Shown here: positions 14,620 to 22,263 of the stretch, one piece after another | Layout of the letters: the number at the start of each line of letters is the position of its first letter | Position numbering within the stretch: position 1 is the first letter of the stretch | Origin: Pontimonas sp964350865 | GTDB lineage: Bacteria > Actinomycetota > Actinomycetes > Actinomycetales > Microbacteriaceae | Assembly (NCBI GenBank): GCA_964350865.1 | Contig: CAYGLJ010000014.1 | Coordinates: forward strand, 1 to 25,701 | Direction: 5' to 3' | DNA length: 25,701 bases | Made by a program: the position numbers and the translations under genes | The notes under the pieces: generated by a model | The model's database searches: none | Seen by the model: only the letters and a program-made list of their open reading frames with translations | What the model was told of the DNA's origin: nothing

Positions 14620-14625
14620 TGCCCC

Positions 14626-15459
14626 ATGAGAATCGCGACGTGGAACGTCAACTCCATTCGGACCAGGAAAGCCTTTGTCATCGATTTTCTCCACAACGCT
14701 GACATCGACGTCGTGTTGATGCAAGAAACAAAATGCCGCGACGACCAGTTCCCTCTCGAGGACTTCGAGAGGGCGGGATATGAGGTTGCCCACTTCGGTC
14801 TTAATCAATGGAATGGTGTCGGGATAGCGTCCCGGCTTCCACTGCATGACATCGAGCAAGGGTTTCCCGGAATGCCGGGATTCACGAAGAATCCTGCGGA
14901 AGATCCTGCGACCGAAGCTCGAGCAATCTCCGCTTCGGTCGATGGTGTGCGACTGTGCTCGGTCTACGTTCCCAACGGTCGCGCCCTCGACGACCCTCAC
15001 CTGGACTACAAGATCCGCTGGTTGGAGGCACTAGGCGAGCACTATCGGTCGTATCAAGAACAACCGGGTGCTCTCCCAGTCGCCATCGGCGGTGACTTCA
15101 ATGTTGCTCCCCTGGATTCTGACGTGGGAGACCCGGCGTTCCTCGCGCCCGGAACTACGCACACATCGGAGCGTGAACGCACTGCGCTCCATGCTTTCCT
15201 GCAGCGCGCCGGCCTGCACGACACGGTTCGCCCACTCGTTCCTACTGGCTATACCTACTGGGATTACAAGCAAGGCAAGTTCCCCAAAGATCACGGCATG
15301 CGGATTGACTTCATTTTTGGCTCAGAAAGCTTTGCCTCGCAGGTCACTCACGCCTCCATTGAACGCGACCAACGACAGGGCGATGGCCCGAGTGATCATG
15401 TGCCCGTGGTGGTTGAGGTGGGAGCAGAGGACGACTTCGATCGCCCGATGGTCTTCTAG
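14626..15459 (+). CDS. xth: Exodeoxyribonuclease III / AP endonuclease
   Basis: A 277-residue enzyme of the endonuclease/exonuclease/phosphatase fold that cleaves DNA at abasic sites and trims 3' ends in base-excision repair. Active-site residues are visible: Asn7 in TWNVNS, Glu34 in MQETKC, Tyr114 in SVYVPNG, Asp157 and Asn159 in GGDFNVAP, and Asp257-His258 in GPSDHVPVV. The length is normal for ExoIII. The ATG follows the -10-like TAGGCT by 6 nt. Its TAG stop shares CTAG with the stop of the convergent transporter gene. Confidence 0.94.
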   Translation: MRIATWNVNSIRTRKAFVIDFLHNADIDVVLMQETKCRDDQFPLEDFERAGYEVAHFGLNQWNGVGIASRLPLHDIEQGFPGMPGFTKNPAEDPATEARAISASVDGVRLCSVYVPNGRALDDPHLDYKIRWLEALGEHYRSYQEQPGALPVAIGGDFNVAPLDSDVGDPAFLAPGTTHTSERERTALHAFLQRAGLHDTVRPLVPTGYTYWDYKQGKFPKDHGMRIDFIFGSESFASQVTHASIERDQRQGDGPSDHVPVVVEVGAEDDFDRPMVF

Positions 15460-16382
15460 ACCGGAGCCAACAGGAAGGCCAAGCCCATCAAAATGGGCAG
15501 TGAGACCAGTGTCGTGAGAACAACGGAATCACGAGCCAACGGTGTGGCAACACCGTAACGCTGGGAATAGTTGAAGACATTCTGCGCGCTAGGCAATGCC
15601 GCAAGAATGACGACAGTAAAGAGCGCGTGGGGCTCCAAAGCGAAGACAAATACCCCCAACAACCAGGCAATGAGGGGCATTACCGTCAGCTTGATGATGG
15701 CTGCCACCGCGATTTCCACCCGATATTCCCGAGCTTCCCACAGACGTTGGGAAGCCAAGGAGAGACCCAGCGCAAAGAGCAAGGTCGGCACCGCTGCTTG
15801 CCCGAGCAGTTCAAGAGGTTCATGAACGATGTCGGGGAGCGTGATCTCGGACCACGAAACAAGGACGCCCAGCATGGAGCCAATGATCAAAGGATTACGG
15901 ACAGGACCCGAAAGAATCCGACGGACGGAGAGAGAACCCTGATGGCTCACGTCGAGGATGGTCAGGGCAATAGGCGACATAACAATCAACTGAAACAACA
16001 GGACAGGGGCGGCAAGCGCTGGGTCGCCCAAAATGTAGGCGGCTAAGGGCAAGCCAATGTTGTTGGAGTTGACGTAGGAGGCGGCAAGACCCCCGACGGT
16101 GAGCCTGCCAGCACCTCGCACTCGCGACAACCGTGCGACAACCACGTACAACACAAGAGCCACAGTCGCGGCCAGTGCTGACACTGGGAGAAGAGCCGAA
16201 AACAACACGCGGATGTCCGCGTCACCCAACACAATGAAAAGTAGAGCGGGGGAGAACACAAAAAAGGCCGCCTTGGAGAGTACGTCGAGTGCTGTGGGTC
16301 CCAGAATTTTGCTGCGACCGGTCAGATAACCGGTCGCAACGACCAGAGTCACAATCGCGAACCCGACGAAAACATCACTCAC
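15456..16382 (-). CDS. AEC-family (auxin-efflux-carrier-like) transporter
   Basis: A multi-pass membrane protein of about 308 residues when started at GTG 16382. The hydrophobic profile shows about ten helices in two halves. The family segment ASYVNSNNIGLPLAA lies near residues 101-115, and the C-terminal half has ILAALPSAQNVFNYSQRYG. AEC carriers export or exchange small organic acids or similar anions; the substrate is unknown. The longer reading to 16478 adds 32 residues (Cys/Arg-rich, no family likeness), so I prefer GTG 16382, which places the first helix at residue 3 and gives typical length. Two inverted repeats overlap this start. Confidence 0.85.
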   Translation of the reverse strand: MSDVFVGFAIVTLVVATGYLTGRSKILGPTALDVLSKAAFFVFSPALLFIVLGDADIRVLFSALLPVSALAATVALVLYVVVARLSRVRGAGRLTVGGLAASYVNSNNIGLPLAAYILGDPALAAPVLLFQLIVMSPIALTILDVSHQGSLSVRRILSGPVRNPLIIGSMLGVLVSWSEITLPDIVHEPLELLGQAAVPTLLFALGLSLASQRLWEAREYRVEIAVAAIIKLTVMPLIAWLLGVFVFALEPHALFTVVILAALPSAQNVFNYSQRYGVATPLARDSVVLTTLVSLPILMGLAFLLAPV

Positions 16383-16404
16383 GAGTGAATAGTCTGGCCT
16401 ATTC
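16375..16404. promoter_or_regulatory. Two adjoining inverted repeats over the AEC gene start
   Basis: TCACTC-AC-GAGTGA (16375-16388) is a perfect 6-bp-arm palindrome spanning the chosen GTG. GAATAG-N6-CTATTC (16387-16404) follows at once. On the minus strand the second repeat contains CAGACT, a -10-like hexamer 8 nt before the GTG. The nonamer CTCACGAGT in the first palindrome recurs at 16405-16413. These could be operator half-sites or, in mRNA, hairpins. No regulator gene is adjacent. Confidence 0.35.
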
Positions 16405-16501
16405 CTCACGAGTCCGACTCCACGCAAAAAAGTTGCGCTACGTCCCAGAAAGACGCACCAGGATGGCGCACAAATCACCCATGCGCACCAAACCCCCGCT
16501 T

Positions 16502-16507
16502 TACACT
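16502..16507 (+). promoter_or_regulatory. -10 element for the DUF6421 gene
   Basis: TACACT lies 25 nt before the ATG at 16533, so the mRNA would carry a leader of about 19 nt including the strong ribosome-binding site GGAGGAGG (16520-16527), 5 nt before the ATG. The rest of the gap from 16383 holds the repeats near the AEC start and nothing else I recognise. Confidence 0.4.
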
Positions 16508-16532
16508 GACCTCAACAGTGGAGGAGGTCGTT

Positions 16533-17942
16533 ATGTCGATGGTGATGGAGCGCGCCACAACAGGCGGGAAGGACCTTGTCCAGCACTCGTCGTGGCACCA
16601 GATCAAAGAGGCCTGTGTCACCCTGCAAGGATTCCAGAGCTCAGACGGAAGCATCACCGCTGCCAAGAACCACTCACGGGCTCGGACCGCTCTCAGCGCC
16701 CTCATCGAGGGAATCACAGACCTCACCCCCTACTTCCCCCATGATGAGGCCTACCTCACAGCAGTGATCGCTGACTGCCGGGCATGGGAGAGGGCAGGCT
16801 TTGACGTCCCCGATTTCTACGAGTCGCTATCGCTCTTCCACCCTGAGCGCACTCGAGTGGATGGAACAGCGCACCTAGTGGTCTTCCCCATGTATACCCA
16901 AAACGGTTCCACGAACCGCTATTTCGAAGCTGTTCTGTGCGAGACAATCTGGCCTGACTTTGTTGCCTCCTTAGAATCAGGTGCTTACAGCAACGCGCTT
17001 TTTGTCCCCCTTCGATTCCTGGACTACACCCCCGGGTATAACACCAATTCTGCGGTGCTCTTTCCTGAGTCTGTTGCGGTCACACCCCGCGTCCCTCCTG
17101 GATCTCCCGAGGGAACCCCGGCCACTTTGCCAGCCTTTACCTGGGGTGGAATTTTTGCCGACCGGGAGGCAGCGCGGTTCCGCTCCGTGGTCCGTCACGC
17201 CGTGGAGATCACCAAATTGGAATTGCCCTCTGACGCTCAGGCGCTCCTCGAGGACCACTCGCTGAGCGAGAGGACTTTCGTCATGTGGGACCTCATCCAC
17301 GATCGCACCCACATGCGAGGGGACCTTCCCTTCGACCCCTTCATGATCAAACAAAGAATGCCCTTCTATCTCTACGGATTGGAGGAGCTGCGGTGTGACC
17401 TGACGGCATTCCGCGAAGCAGTGTCGTTGCTTCGTGCGAAAAAAACCGATTCCGTGACTCGACAGCATGCTCAGCTCGTTCTGTATGCGGTGGTGTTTGA
17501 TCGGATTTTCCGCTTCCCCCTGACGGGAACCCGAGTGCGCAACTACGACAGCGTGGCCGGTCAACTCTTATTCGCGTGGCTTCACCAGCACCGAGTCCTG
17601 CATTGGACGGACACTCAGCTCACCCTCGACTGGGATGCCATGCCCGACGTCGTTGTCGCGCTGTCCGACCGCATCAATGAGCTCTATTGGCGCAGCATTG
17701 ACCGGCCAAAGATTGTGCACTGGCTGGCAGCCCATGAGTTGATCTCTGAAGTATTGGCTCCTCACCCCGCTTCACACTTTCTCTCCGGCACCGTCCCTCT
17801 CGAGGGGACGCCCTCAGAAATCACCGACCACGTTCACGATGACGAGTTCCCGTTATCGATGTTCTATGAGGCATTGGGAAAGAAGCTCGGTCCCACTATT
17901 GCGGCGACTGCTGGCATCACGGGTCCCGTCGCAGAGGGCTAG
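16533..17942 (+). CDS. DUF6421 family protein, possible metal-binding enzyme
   Basis: A 469-residue soluble protein that matches my memory of actinobacterial DUF6421 proteins; its function is unknown. Conserved-looking blocks are HLVVFPMYTQNG (114-125), YNTNSAVLFPES (169-180), FTWGGIFADREAARFR (202-217), WDLIHDRTHMRGDLPFDPF (252-270), YGLEELRCDLTAF, FRFPLTGTRVRNYD and DEFPLSMFYEALGKK at the end. His256 and His260 in the H-x-x-x-H pattern, next to several acidic residues, hint at a metal site. No signal peptide or membrane helix is seen. The ATG at 16533 is preferred over GTG 16518 because the GGAGGAGG ribosome-binding site covers the latter. The next gene begins 21 bp later in the same direction. 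Confidence 0.8.
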   Translation: MSMVMERATTGGKDLVQHSSWHQIKEACVTLQGFQSSDGSITAAKNHSRARTALSALIEGITDLTPYFPHDEAYLTAVIADCRAWERAGFDVPDFYESLSLFHPERTRVDGTAHLVVFPMYTQNGSTNRYFEAVLCETIWPDFVASLESGAYSNALFVPLRFLDYTPGYNTNSAVLFPESVAVTPRVPPGSPEGTPATLPAFTWGGIFADREAARFRSVVRHAVEITKLELPSDAQALLEDHSLSERTFVMWDLIHDRTHMRGDLPFDPFMIKQRMPFYLYGLEELRCDLTAFREAVSLLRAKKTDSVTRQHAQLVLYAVVFDRIFRFPLTGTRVRNYDSVAGQLLFAWLHQHRVLHWTDTQLTLDWDAMPDVVVALSDRINELYWRSIDRPKIVHWLAAHELISEVLAPHPASHFLSGTVPLEGTPSEITDHVHDDEFPLSMFYEALGKKLGPTIAATAGITGPVAEG

Positions 17943-17951
17943 GAGAGCTGT

Positions 17952-17957
17952 CAGGAT
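17952..17957 (+). promoter_or_regulatory. Possible -10 element for the threonine-aldolase-like gene
   Basis: CAGGAT lies 6 nt before the GTG at 17964, in the 21-bp gap after the DUF6421 stop. The spacing matches the other leaderless candidates, but the first base departs from TANNNT, and cotranscription with the upstream gene is equally possible. Confidence 0.25.
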
Positions 17958-17963
17958 GGTCTC

Positions 17964-19028
17964 GTGAGACTTCATGACCCCCAGTGGCGAGGCTTTGCCA
18001 GCGACAACTATGCCGGTGTTCACCCCGAGGTTCTCGCTGCACTTGCTGATGCCAACGAAGGCCATCAGGTTGCCTACGGCGAGGACCAGTACACCGCAAG
18101 GCTGACCGAGGTCGTTCGCGAGAACTTCGGTCCTCGGGCTGAGGTGTTCCCCGTCTTCAACGGGACTGGAGCAAACGTCCTCGCCCTGACAGCCATGATG
18201 CCCCGATGGGGCGCGGTGATTTGTAGCTCGCTGGCCCACATCCACACCGATGAGGGTGGAGCACCCGAGAGAGTGTCTGGTCTCAAACTGTTCACCGTCC
18301 CTCACCACCAGGGGAAAATCACACCCGATGACATTGCTACTGAAGCGCACGGATTTGGGGATGAACACCGCGCACAACCCGCGGTTGTGTCAATTACCCA
18401 GAGCTCAGAGCTCGGTACCGTCTACACACCCGCTGAGGTCAAGGCCATTGCCGACTACGCGCACGACCACGGCATGCTCCTGCACATGGATGGAGCGCGG
18501 GTATGGAACGCGGCTGCAAGCCTCGACCTGCCCTTTGCAGCTTTCACCACCGAAGTAGGTGTGGATGTCCTCAGCCTTGGTGGCACAAAGAACGGGCTGA
18601 TGGGCGCTGAAGCCATTGTCGTCATCAATCCCGACGCTGTCGACGGCTTGATCTATTTGCGAAAGATGAGCATGCAGCTCTCAAGCAAGATGCGCTTCAC
18701 CAGCGCCCAGCTCCTCGCGCTTTTCGACAACGATCTTGGTCTCACCTCAGCCACCCACGCCAACAAGATGGCGAGACGTCTGCGGGACACTCTGGAGGGG
18801 CTCATTGCATCGGGGAAACTATCCGGTCTCGAGTTCAGTGCACCTACTGACGCGAACGCGATATTCGCCGTTCTGGATCCGGCGGTATCGGACCGAATTC
18901 GGCAGAGCTTCCGATTCTATGACTGGGATCGCGCCGCGGGTGAGGTCCGGTGGATGTGTTCCTTCGACACCACCGATGCCGACATCGAGGCTTTCGTCCA
19001 GACGATTCAGGCTGAACTTCAGGCGTAG
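17964..19028 (+). CDS. Threonine-aldolase-family PLP enzyme
   Basis: A 354-residue PLP enzyme of the beta-eliminating lyase / low-specificity threonine aldolase family, which typically splits threonine or allo-threonine to glycine and acetaldehyde. Seen are FASDNYAGVHPEV at the N-terminus, the cofactor-stacking His region SSLAHIHTDEGGA (88-100), MDGAR with Asp176 and Arg179, and the Schiff-base Lys209 in LSLGGTKNGLMGAEA. The length is normal. Another substrate within the family cannot be ruled out. The GTG start gives the family N-terminus. The 3' end overlaps the nitroreductase gene by 10 bp. Confidence 0.88.
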   Translation: MRLHDPQWRGFASDNYAGVHPEVLAALADANEGHQVAYGEDQYTARLTEVVRENFGPRAEVFPVFNGTGANVLALTAMMPRWGAVICSSLAHIHTDEGGAPERVSGLKLFTVPHHQGKITPDDIATEAHGFGDEHRAQPAVVSITQSSELGTVYTPAEVKAIADYAHDHGMLLHMDGARVWNAAASLDLPFAAFTTEVGVDVLSLGGTKNGLMGAEAIVVINPDAVDGLIYLRKMSMQLSSKMRFTSAQLLALFDNDLGLTSATHANKMARRLRDTLEGLIASGKLSGLEFSAPTDANAIFAVLDPAVSDRIRQSFRFYDWDRAAGEVRWMCSFDTTDADIEAFVQTIQAELQA

Positions 19029-19603
19029 TGGGCGCTTCCGCGCACAATCTCAGACAGCGACTTACGCGACCGAGGTTGAGCTTCCCTCTGCTGAAGTTTT
19101 TCGGGCAAATCCGCTGGGTCACCAATCGACCCGACTGCCATGAGCGTCACCACACGTTGCGAGGAATCAAGACCAAGCTCACGTCCCAGAGTTTGAGCGT
19201 CAAAGCCACCCATTTGGTGAACCATGAGCCCGTCTGCCGTGGCCTGAACGGTGAAGTGAGCGACTGCCTGCCCCAAGTCATACACCGCATGAGACTGAGG
19301 ATTGCCCTCGGCATCAACCACGGAGGCAATGTTGGCGACAACAGCGCCAGCATGCTCTGCCCACACCTGGTTTCCTGACGCCATAGTCCCGACAATGGTC
19401 TGAAAAACATCATCCCCACGGAAACCCACCATGAATGTCCATGGTTGGGAGTTACCGGACGAAGGCGACCACCTCGCTGCTTCAAAAGCCGGGCCCAGTC
19501 GGTTTTCATCAAGGACTTCATCACGGTCGAAAGCTCGGGGACTCCAGCGCTGTTCCAAGACGTCCATCACGGTGAACTCATGCGGTTCGTGCTCGTGGCT
19601 CAT
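19019..19603 (-). CDS. Nitroreductase-family FMN oxidoreductase
   Basis: A 194-residue protein of the nitroreductase fold, which binds FMN and reduces varied substrates with NAD(P)H. Family marks are QRWSPRAFD near the N-terminus (first FMN loop), AARWSPSSGNSQPW, the central helix DLGQAVAHFTVQATADGLMVHQMGGFD, and a C-terminal RSRKSLSEIV. The ATG at 19603 is chosen because AAAGGA lies 5 nt upstream; the longer frame to GTG 19639 lacks such a site and adds 12 residues of no family likeness. It lies just downstream of clpB, but a hairpin sits between them. The substrate is unknown. Confidence 0.87.
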   Translation of the reverse strand: MSHEHEPHEFTVMDVLEQRWSPRAFDRDEVLDENRLGPAFEAARWSPSSGNSQPWTFMVGFRGDDVFQTIVGTMASGNQVWAEHAGAVVANIASVVDAEGNPQSHAVYDLGQAVAHFTVQATADGLMVHQMGGFDAQTLGRELGLDSSQRVVTLMAVGSIGDPADLPEKLQQREAQPRSRKSLSEIVRGSAHYA

Positions 19604-19643
19604 GCTGGTCCTTTCATAGGGTCGCTCTGAAGTAAACACCAGG

Positions 19644-19664
19644 CGGTGGAAATCTATTCCACCG
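19644..19664 (-). terminator. Possible hairpin at the end of clpB
   Basis: Perfect 8-bp arms CGGTGGAA and TTCCACCG enclose a 5-nt loop that contains the clpB stop codon. No T-run follows on the minus strand, so it is not a classical rho-independent terminator. It could attenuate transcription or protect the 3' end of the heat-shock mRNA. Confidence 0.35.
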
Positions 19665-21798
19665 AAAAGCGCTGAACCTGGAGAGCCGATGCATCTGCCG
19701 CGAGATCCACTTTGACAGTGTCTCCATCGTGGATTTCCCCGGAGAGCAGCGCCCTCGCCAAACGGTCATCGATTTCTTTTTGCATGAGGCGACGCAGTGG
19801 CCTCGCGCCATACACCGGGTCATACCCGTTGTCAGCGAGCCACAACCGTGCAGCAGGAGTGACCGCGAGGTCAAGCCGTCGGTCCGCGAGACGACTCTGC
19901 AGACGATCCACGGTTATTTCCACGATCTGTCCCAAATCGTCCGCCGTCAACGTGGAGAACACGACGATGTCATCGAGGCGGTTGACGAACTCCGGTTTGA
20001 AAGCCTTACGAACCTCGTGCTGAACTGCTTCCACCTTTTGCTCCCACGGCACGCCCTCCTCAATAAGGAAGGCGGAACCAAGGTTCGAGGTCAAAATCAA
20101 GATCGTGTTGCGGAAGTCAACGGTTCGACCTTGACCATCTGTCAATCGACCATCATCGAGAACCTGCAGGAGCAGATCAAAAACCTCGGGGTGAGCCTTT
20201 TCCACCTCATCGAGCAGAATCACCGAATAGGGGCGACGGCGAACGGCCTCGGTCAGCTGGCCACCTTGTTCATATCCGACGTATCCGGGAGGGGCGCCGA
20301 TGAGGCGTGAGACGGAAAATTTCTCTCCGTACTCGCTCATGTCGATGCGGACCAAAGCTTTTTCGTCATCGAACAGATAATCCGCGAGCGCCTTGGCGAG
20401 CTCTGTCTTTCCCACTCCAGTGGGCCCCAGGAACATGAAGGATCCGGTAGGTCGACCAGGGTCGCTGAGGCCTGCGCGGGTGCGCCGAACTGCTTCACTT
20501 ACGGCCCGGACAGCATCCTTTTGGCCCACCAAACGCTTTGCTAGTTCTGCTTCGAGGTGGAGCAGTCGCTCGGTTTCTCCCTGGGTCAACTTGTCGACCG
20601 GAATACCGGTCCACGCTGCCACGACCGAGGCAATGTCCTCATCCGTAACTTGGTCGTTGACCATGCGGTCATCACTGCGCTCCGCGCTTTCTGCTGTCGC
20701 AATGGATTGCTCAATGCCGGGAATGACCTCGTAGTTGAGTTTGGAGGCAGCCTGATAATCACCCTCCCGCATTGCTCGGTCTAACTCGATGCGAGCATCA
20801 TTGAGCTGAGTCTTCAGCTCTCCTACGTCCTGCAGCGACGCTTTTTCAGCAGCCCAGCGCTCCTGGAGGGCGTCGAGCTCTGCCCCCTTCGCGTCGAGGT
20901 CTTCTCGGAGCTTCTTCAGGCGCTCTTTGGATGCATCGTCCTTTTCTTTCTTGAGGGCGAGCTCTTCAATGCGCATCCGATCCACGGTGCGACGCAGCTC
21001 ATCAATCTCCACGGGGGATGATTCGATTTCCATCTTCAATCGGCTGGCTGCCTCATCGATGAGGTCAATCGCTTTATCCGGCAGCTGACGAGCGGTGATG
21101 TATCGATTGGAGAGCGTTGCTGCGGCCACCAGTGCGCTATCGGCGATGACAACTTTGTGATGGGCTTCGTAGCGCTCTTTCAACCCTCGAAGGATGGCCA
21201 CCGTGTCTTCGACACTGGGTTCTCCGACGAAGACCTGCTGGAAGCGGCGCTCCAGTGCTGCATCCTTCTCAATGTATTCGCGGTACTCGTTGAGGGTCGT
21301 GGCACCAATCAGGCGAAGTTCCCCGCGCGCGAGCATGGGCTTGAGCATGTTGGCTGCAGCGACTGACCCTTCACCGCCGCCGGCTCCCATCAGAGTGTGA
21401 AGTTCATCGACGAAGGTGATGATCTCACCTTCAGCATCGTTGATTTCTTTCAGGACCGCCTTGAGTCGCTCTTCAAACTCTCCCCGATACTTTGCGCCCG
21501 CAACGATGGCGGACAGATCTAGGGAAATGAGCTGCTTGCCTTTGAGCGAGTCAGCAACATCTCCAGCCACGATGCGCTGGGCCAAGCCCTCGACCACGGC
21601 GGTCTTGCCCACTCCAGGTTCACCGATGAGGACCGGATTGTTCTTCGTGCGCCTGGTCAATACTTGGGAGACTCGGCGAATTTCTGCATCCCGACCGATG
21701 ACGGGGTCCAGTTTTCCTTCCCGAGCAATCTCCGTGAGATTCACCCCATACTGCGCAAGGGCACTTTCCTGGCTTGGCGATTGTTGTTGCTCTGGCAT
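19654..21798 (-). CDS. clpB: ClpB-type disaggregase lacking the N-terminal domain
   Basis: ClpB is a hexameric AAA+ ATPase that works with DnaK to pull proteins out of aggregates. The 714-residue product has NBD1 with Walker A GEPGVGKT (59-66), Walker B near FVDELHT and pore loop KYRGEFEERL. A coiled-coil middle domain follows (about 265-380), typical of ClpB rather than ClpC or ClpA. NBD2 has Walker A GPTGVGKT (458-465), pore loop GYVGYEQ and Walker B VILLDEVEKA. The usual N-terminal Clp repeat domain of about 150 residues is absent; the protein opens just before NBD1 (YGVNLTEIAREGKLDPVIGR). The start is firm: AGGAGG lies 6 nt upstream, right after the hspR stop. It is the last gene of the dnaK operon. 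Confidence 0.94.
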   Translation of the reverse strand: MPEQQQSPSQESALAQYGVNLTEIAREGKLDPVIGRDAEIRRVSQVLTRRTKNNPVLIGEPGVGKTAVVEGLAQRIVAGDVADSLKGKQLISLDLSAIVAGAKYRGEFEERLKAVLKEINDAEGEIITFVDELHTLMGAGGGEGSVAAANMLKPMLARGELRLIGATTLNEYREYIEKDAALERRFQQVFVGEPSVEDTVAILRGLKERYEAHHKVVIADSALVAAATLSNRYITARQLPDKAIDLIDEAASRLKMEIESSPVEIDELRRTVDRMRIEELALKKEKDDASKERLKKLREDLDAKGAELDALQERWAAEKASLQDVGELKTQLNDARIELDRAMREGDYQAASKLNYEVIPGIEQSIATAESAERSDDRMVNDQVTDEDIASVVAAWTGIPVDKLTQGETERLLHLEAELAKRLVGQKDAVRAVSEAVRRTRAGLSDPGRPTGSFMFLGPTGVGKTELAKALADYLFDDEKALVRIDMSEYGEKFSVSRLIGAPPGYVGYEQGGQLTEAVRRRPYSVILLDEVEKAHPEVFDLLLQVLDDGRLTDGQGRTVDFRNTILILTSNLGSAFLIEEGVPWEQKVEAVQHEVRKAFKPEFVNRLDDIVVFSTLTADDLGQIVEITVDRLQSRLADRRLDLAVTPAARLWLADNGYDPVYGARPLRRLMQKEIDDRLARALLSGEIHDGDTVKVDLAADASALQVQRFSVE

Positions 21799-21810
21799 CG
21801 TGTCCCTCCT

Positions 21811-22260
21811 CTACTTCTCAAGCTTCTTAGCGGGCGGTGGGGTCCAGGCAAAGGGATTCCACACGACCATTTGATTCTGTTTTTTCGCACGCTCACCCTG
21901 CCGCAAGGGAATAACATCCCCTTCTGCTCCGGCGGCAAATACGCGGCGGCCGGACTTCTGCAGGAGCTCATCCGCCAGTGTTGCCTCTAAGTCTCGGACC
22001 CTGCGTTGGAGACCATCTACCTGCGACTCGAGTTCCAGAATCCGCCGGATACCCTCAAGGTTGAGGCCCTCAGCACTGAGTCGAGCGATTTCTCGAAGTT
22101 GCACGACGTCTTTCATGGAGTAGCGACGGGTGCGTCCGGCAGTTCGAGTGGGGCTCACCAACCCCAAACGGTCGTACTGGCGCAATGTTTGAGGGTGCAT
22201 GCCGGCGAGCTCCGCCGCAGCGGTAATCGCAAACAGGGGCGTTCTCTCGTCCATATCCAT
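21811..22260 (-). CDS. hspR: HspR, MerR-family heat-shock repressor
   Basis: HspR represses the dnaK operon and other chaperone genes in actinobacteria by binding HAIR operators, with DnaK acting as corepressor. The 149-residue product has the MerR helix-turn-helix near residues 9-50 (ITAAAELAGMHPQTLRQYDR, then TRRYSMKDVVQL). A coiled-coil (about 77-100) and a basic tail with the hydrophobic MVVWNPF segment follow. The stretch LSAEGLNLEGIRRIL is typical of HspR. It starts 3 nt after the dnaJ stop and ends 12 nt before clpB. No HAIR operator is seen in the window; one would be expected upstream of dnaK, past the right edge. Confidence 0.93.
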   Translation of the reverse strand: MDMDERTPLFAITAAAELAGMHPQTLRQYDRLGLVSPTRTAGRTRRYSMKDVVQLREIARLSAEGLNLEGIRRILELESQVDGLQRRVRDLEATLADELLQKSGRRVFAAGAEGDVIPLRQGERAKKQNQMVVWNPFAWTPPPAKKLEK

Positions 22261-22263
22261 GGT

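Noticed and set aside
16383..16478. 32-residue extension of the AEC transporter
   Set aside because: Cys/Arg-rich sequence before the first helix with no family match; GTG 16382 gives normal length.
16518..16532. GTG start for the DUF6421 gene
   Set aside because: GGAGGAGG would lie inside the coding part; it fits ATG 16533 instead.
19604..19639. Twelve-residue extension of the nitroreductase
   Set aside because: The ribosome-binding site AAAGGA is placed correctly for ATG 19603 and lies inside the extension.
21817..21822. CTTGAG on the minus strand near the hspR end, considered as a HAIR half-site for HspR
   Set aside because: No matching ACTCAAG partner at the required spacing; it encodes the last residues of HspR.
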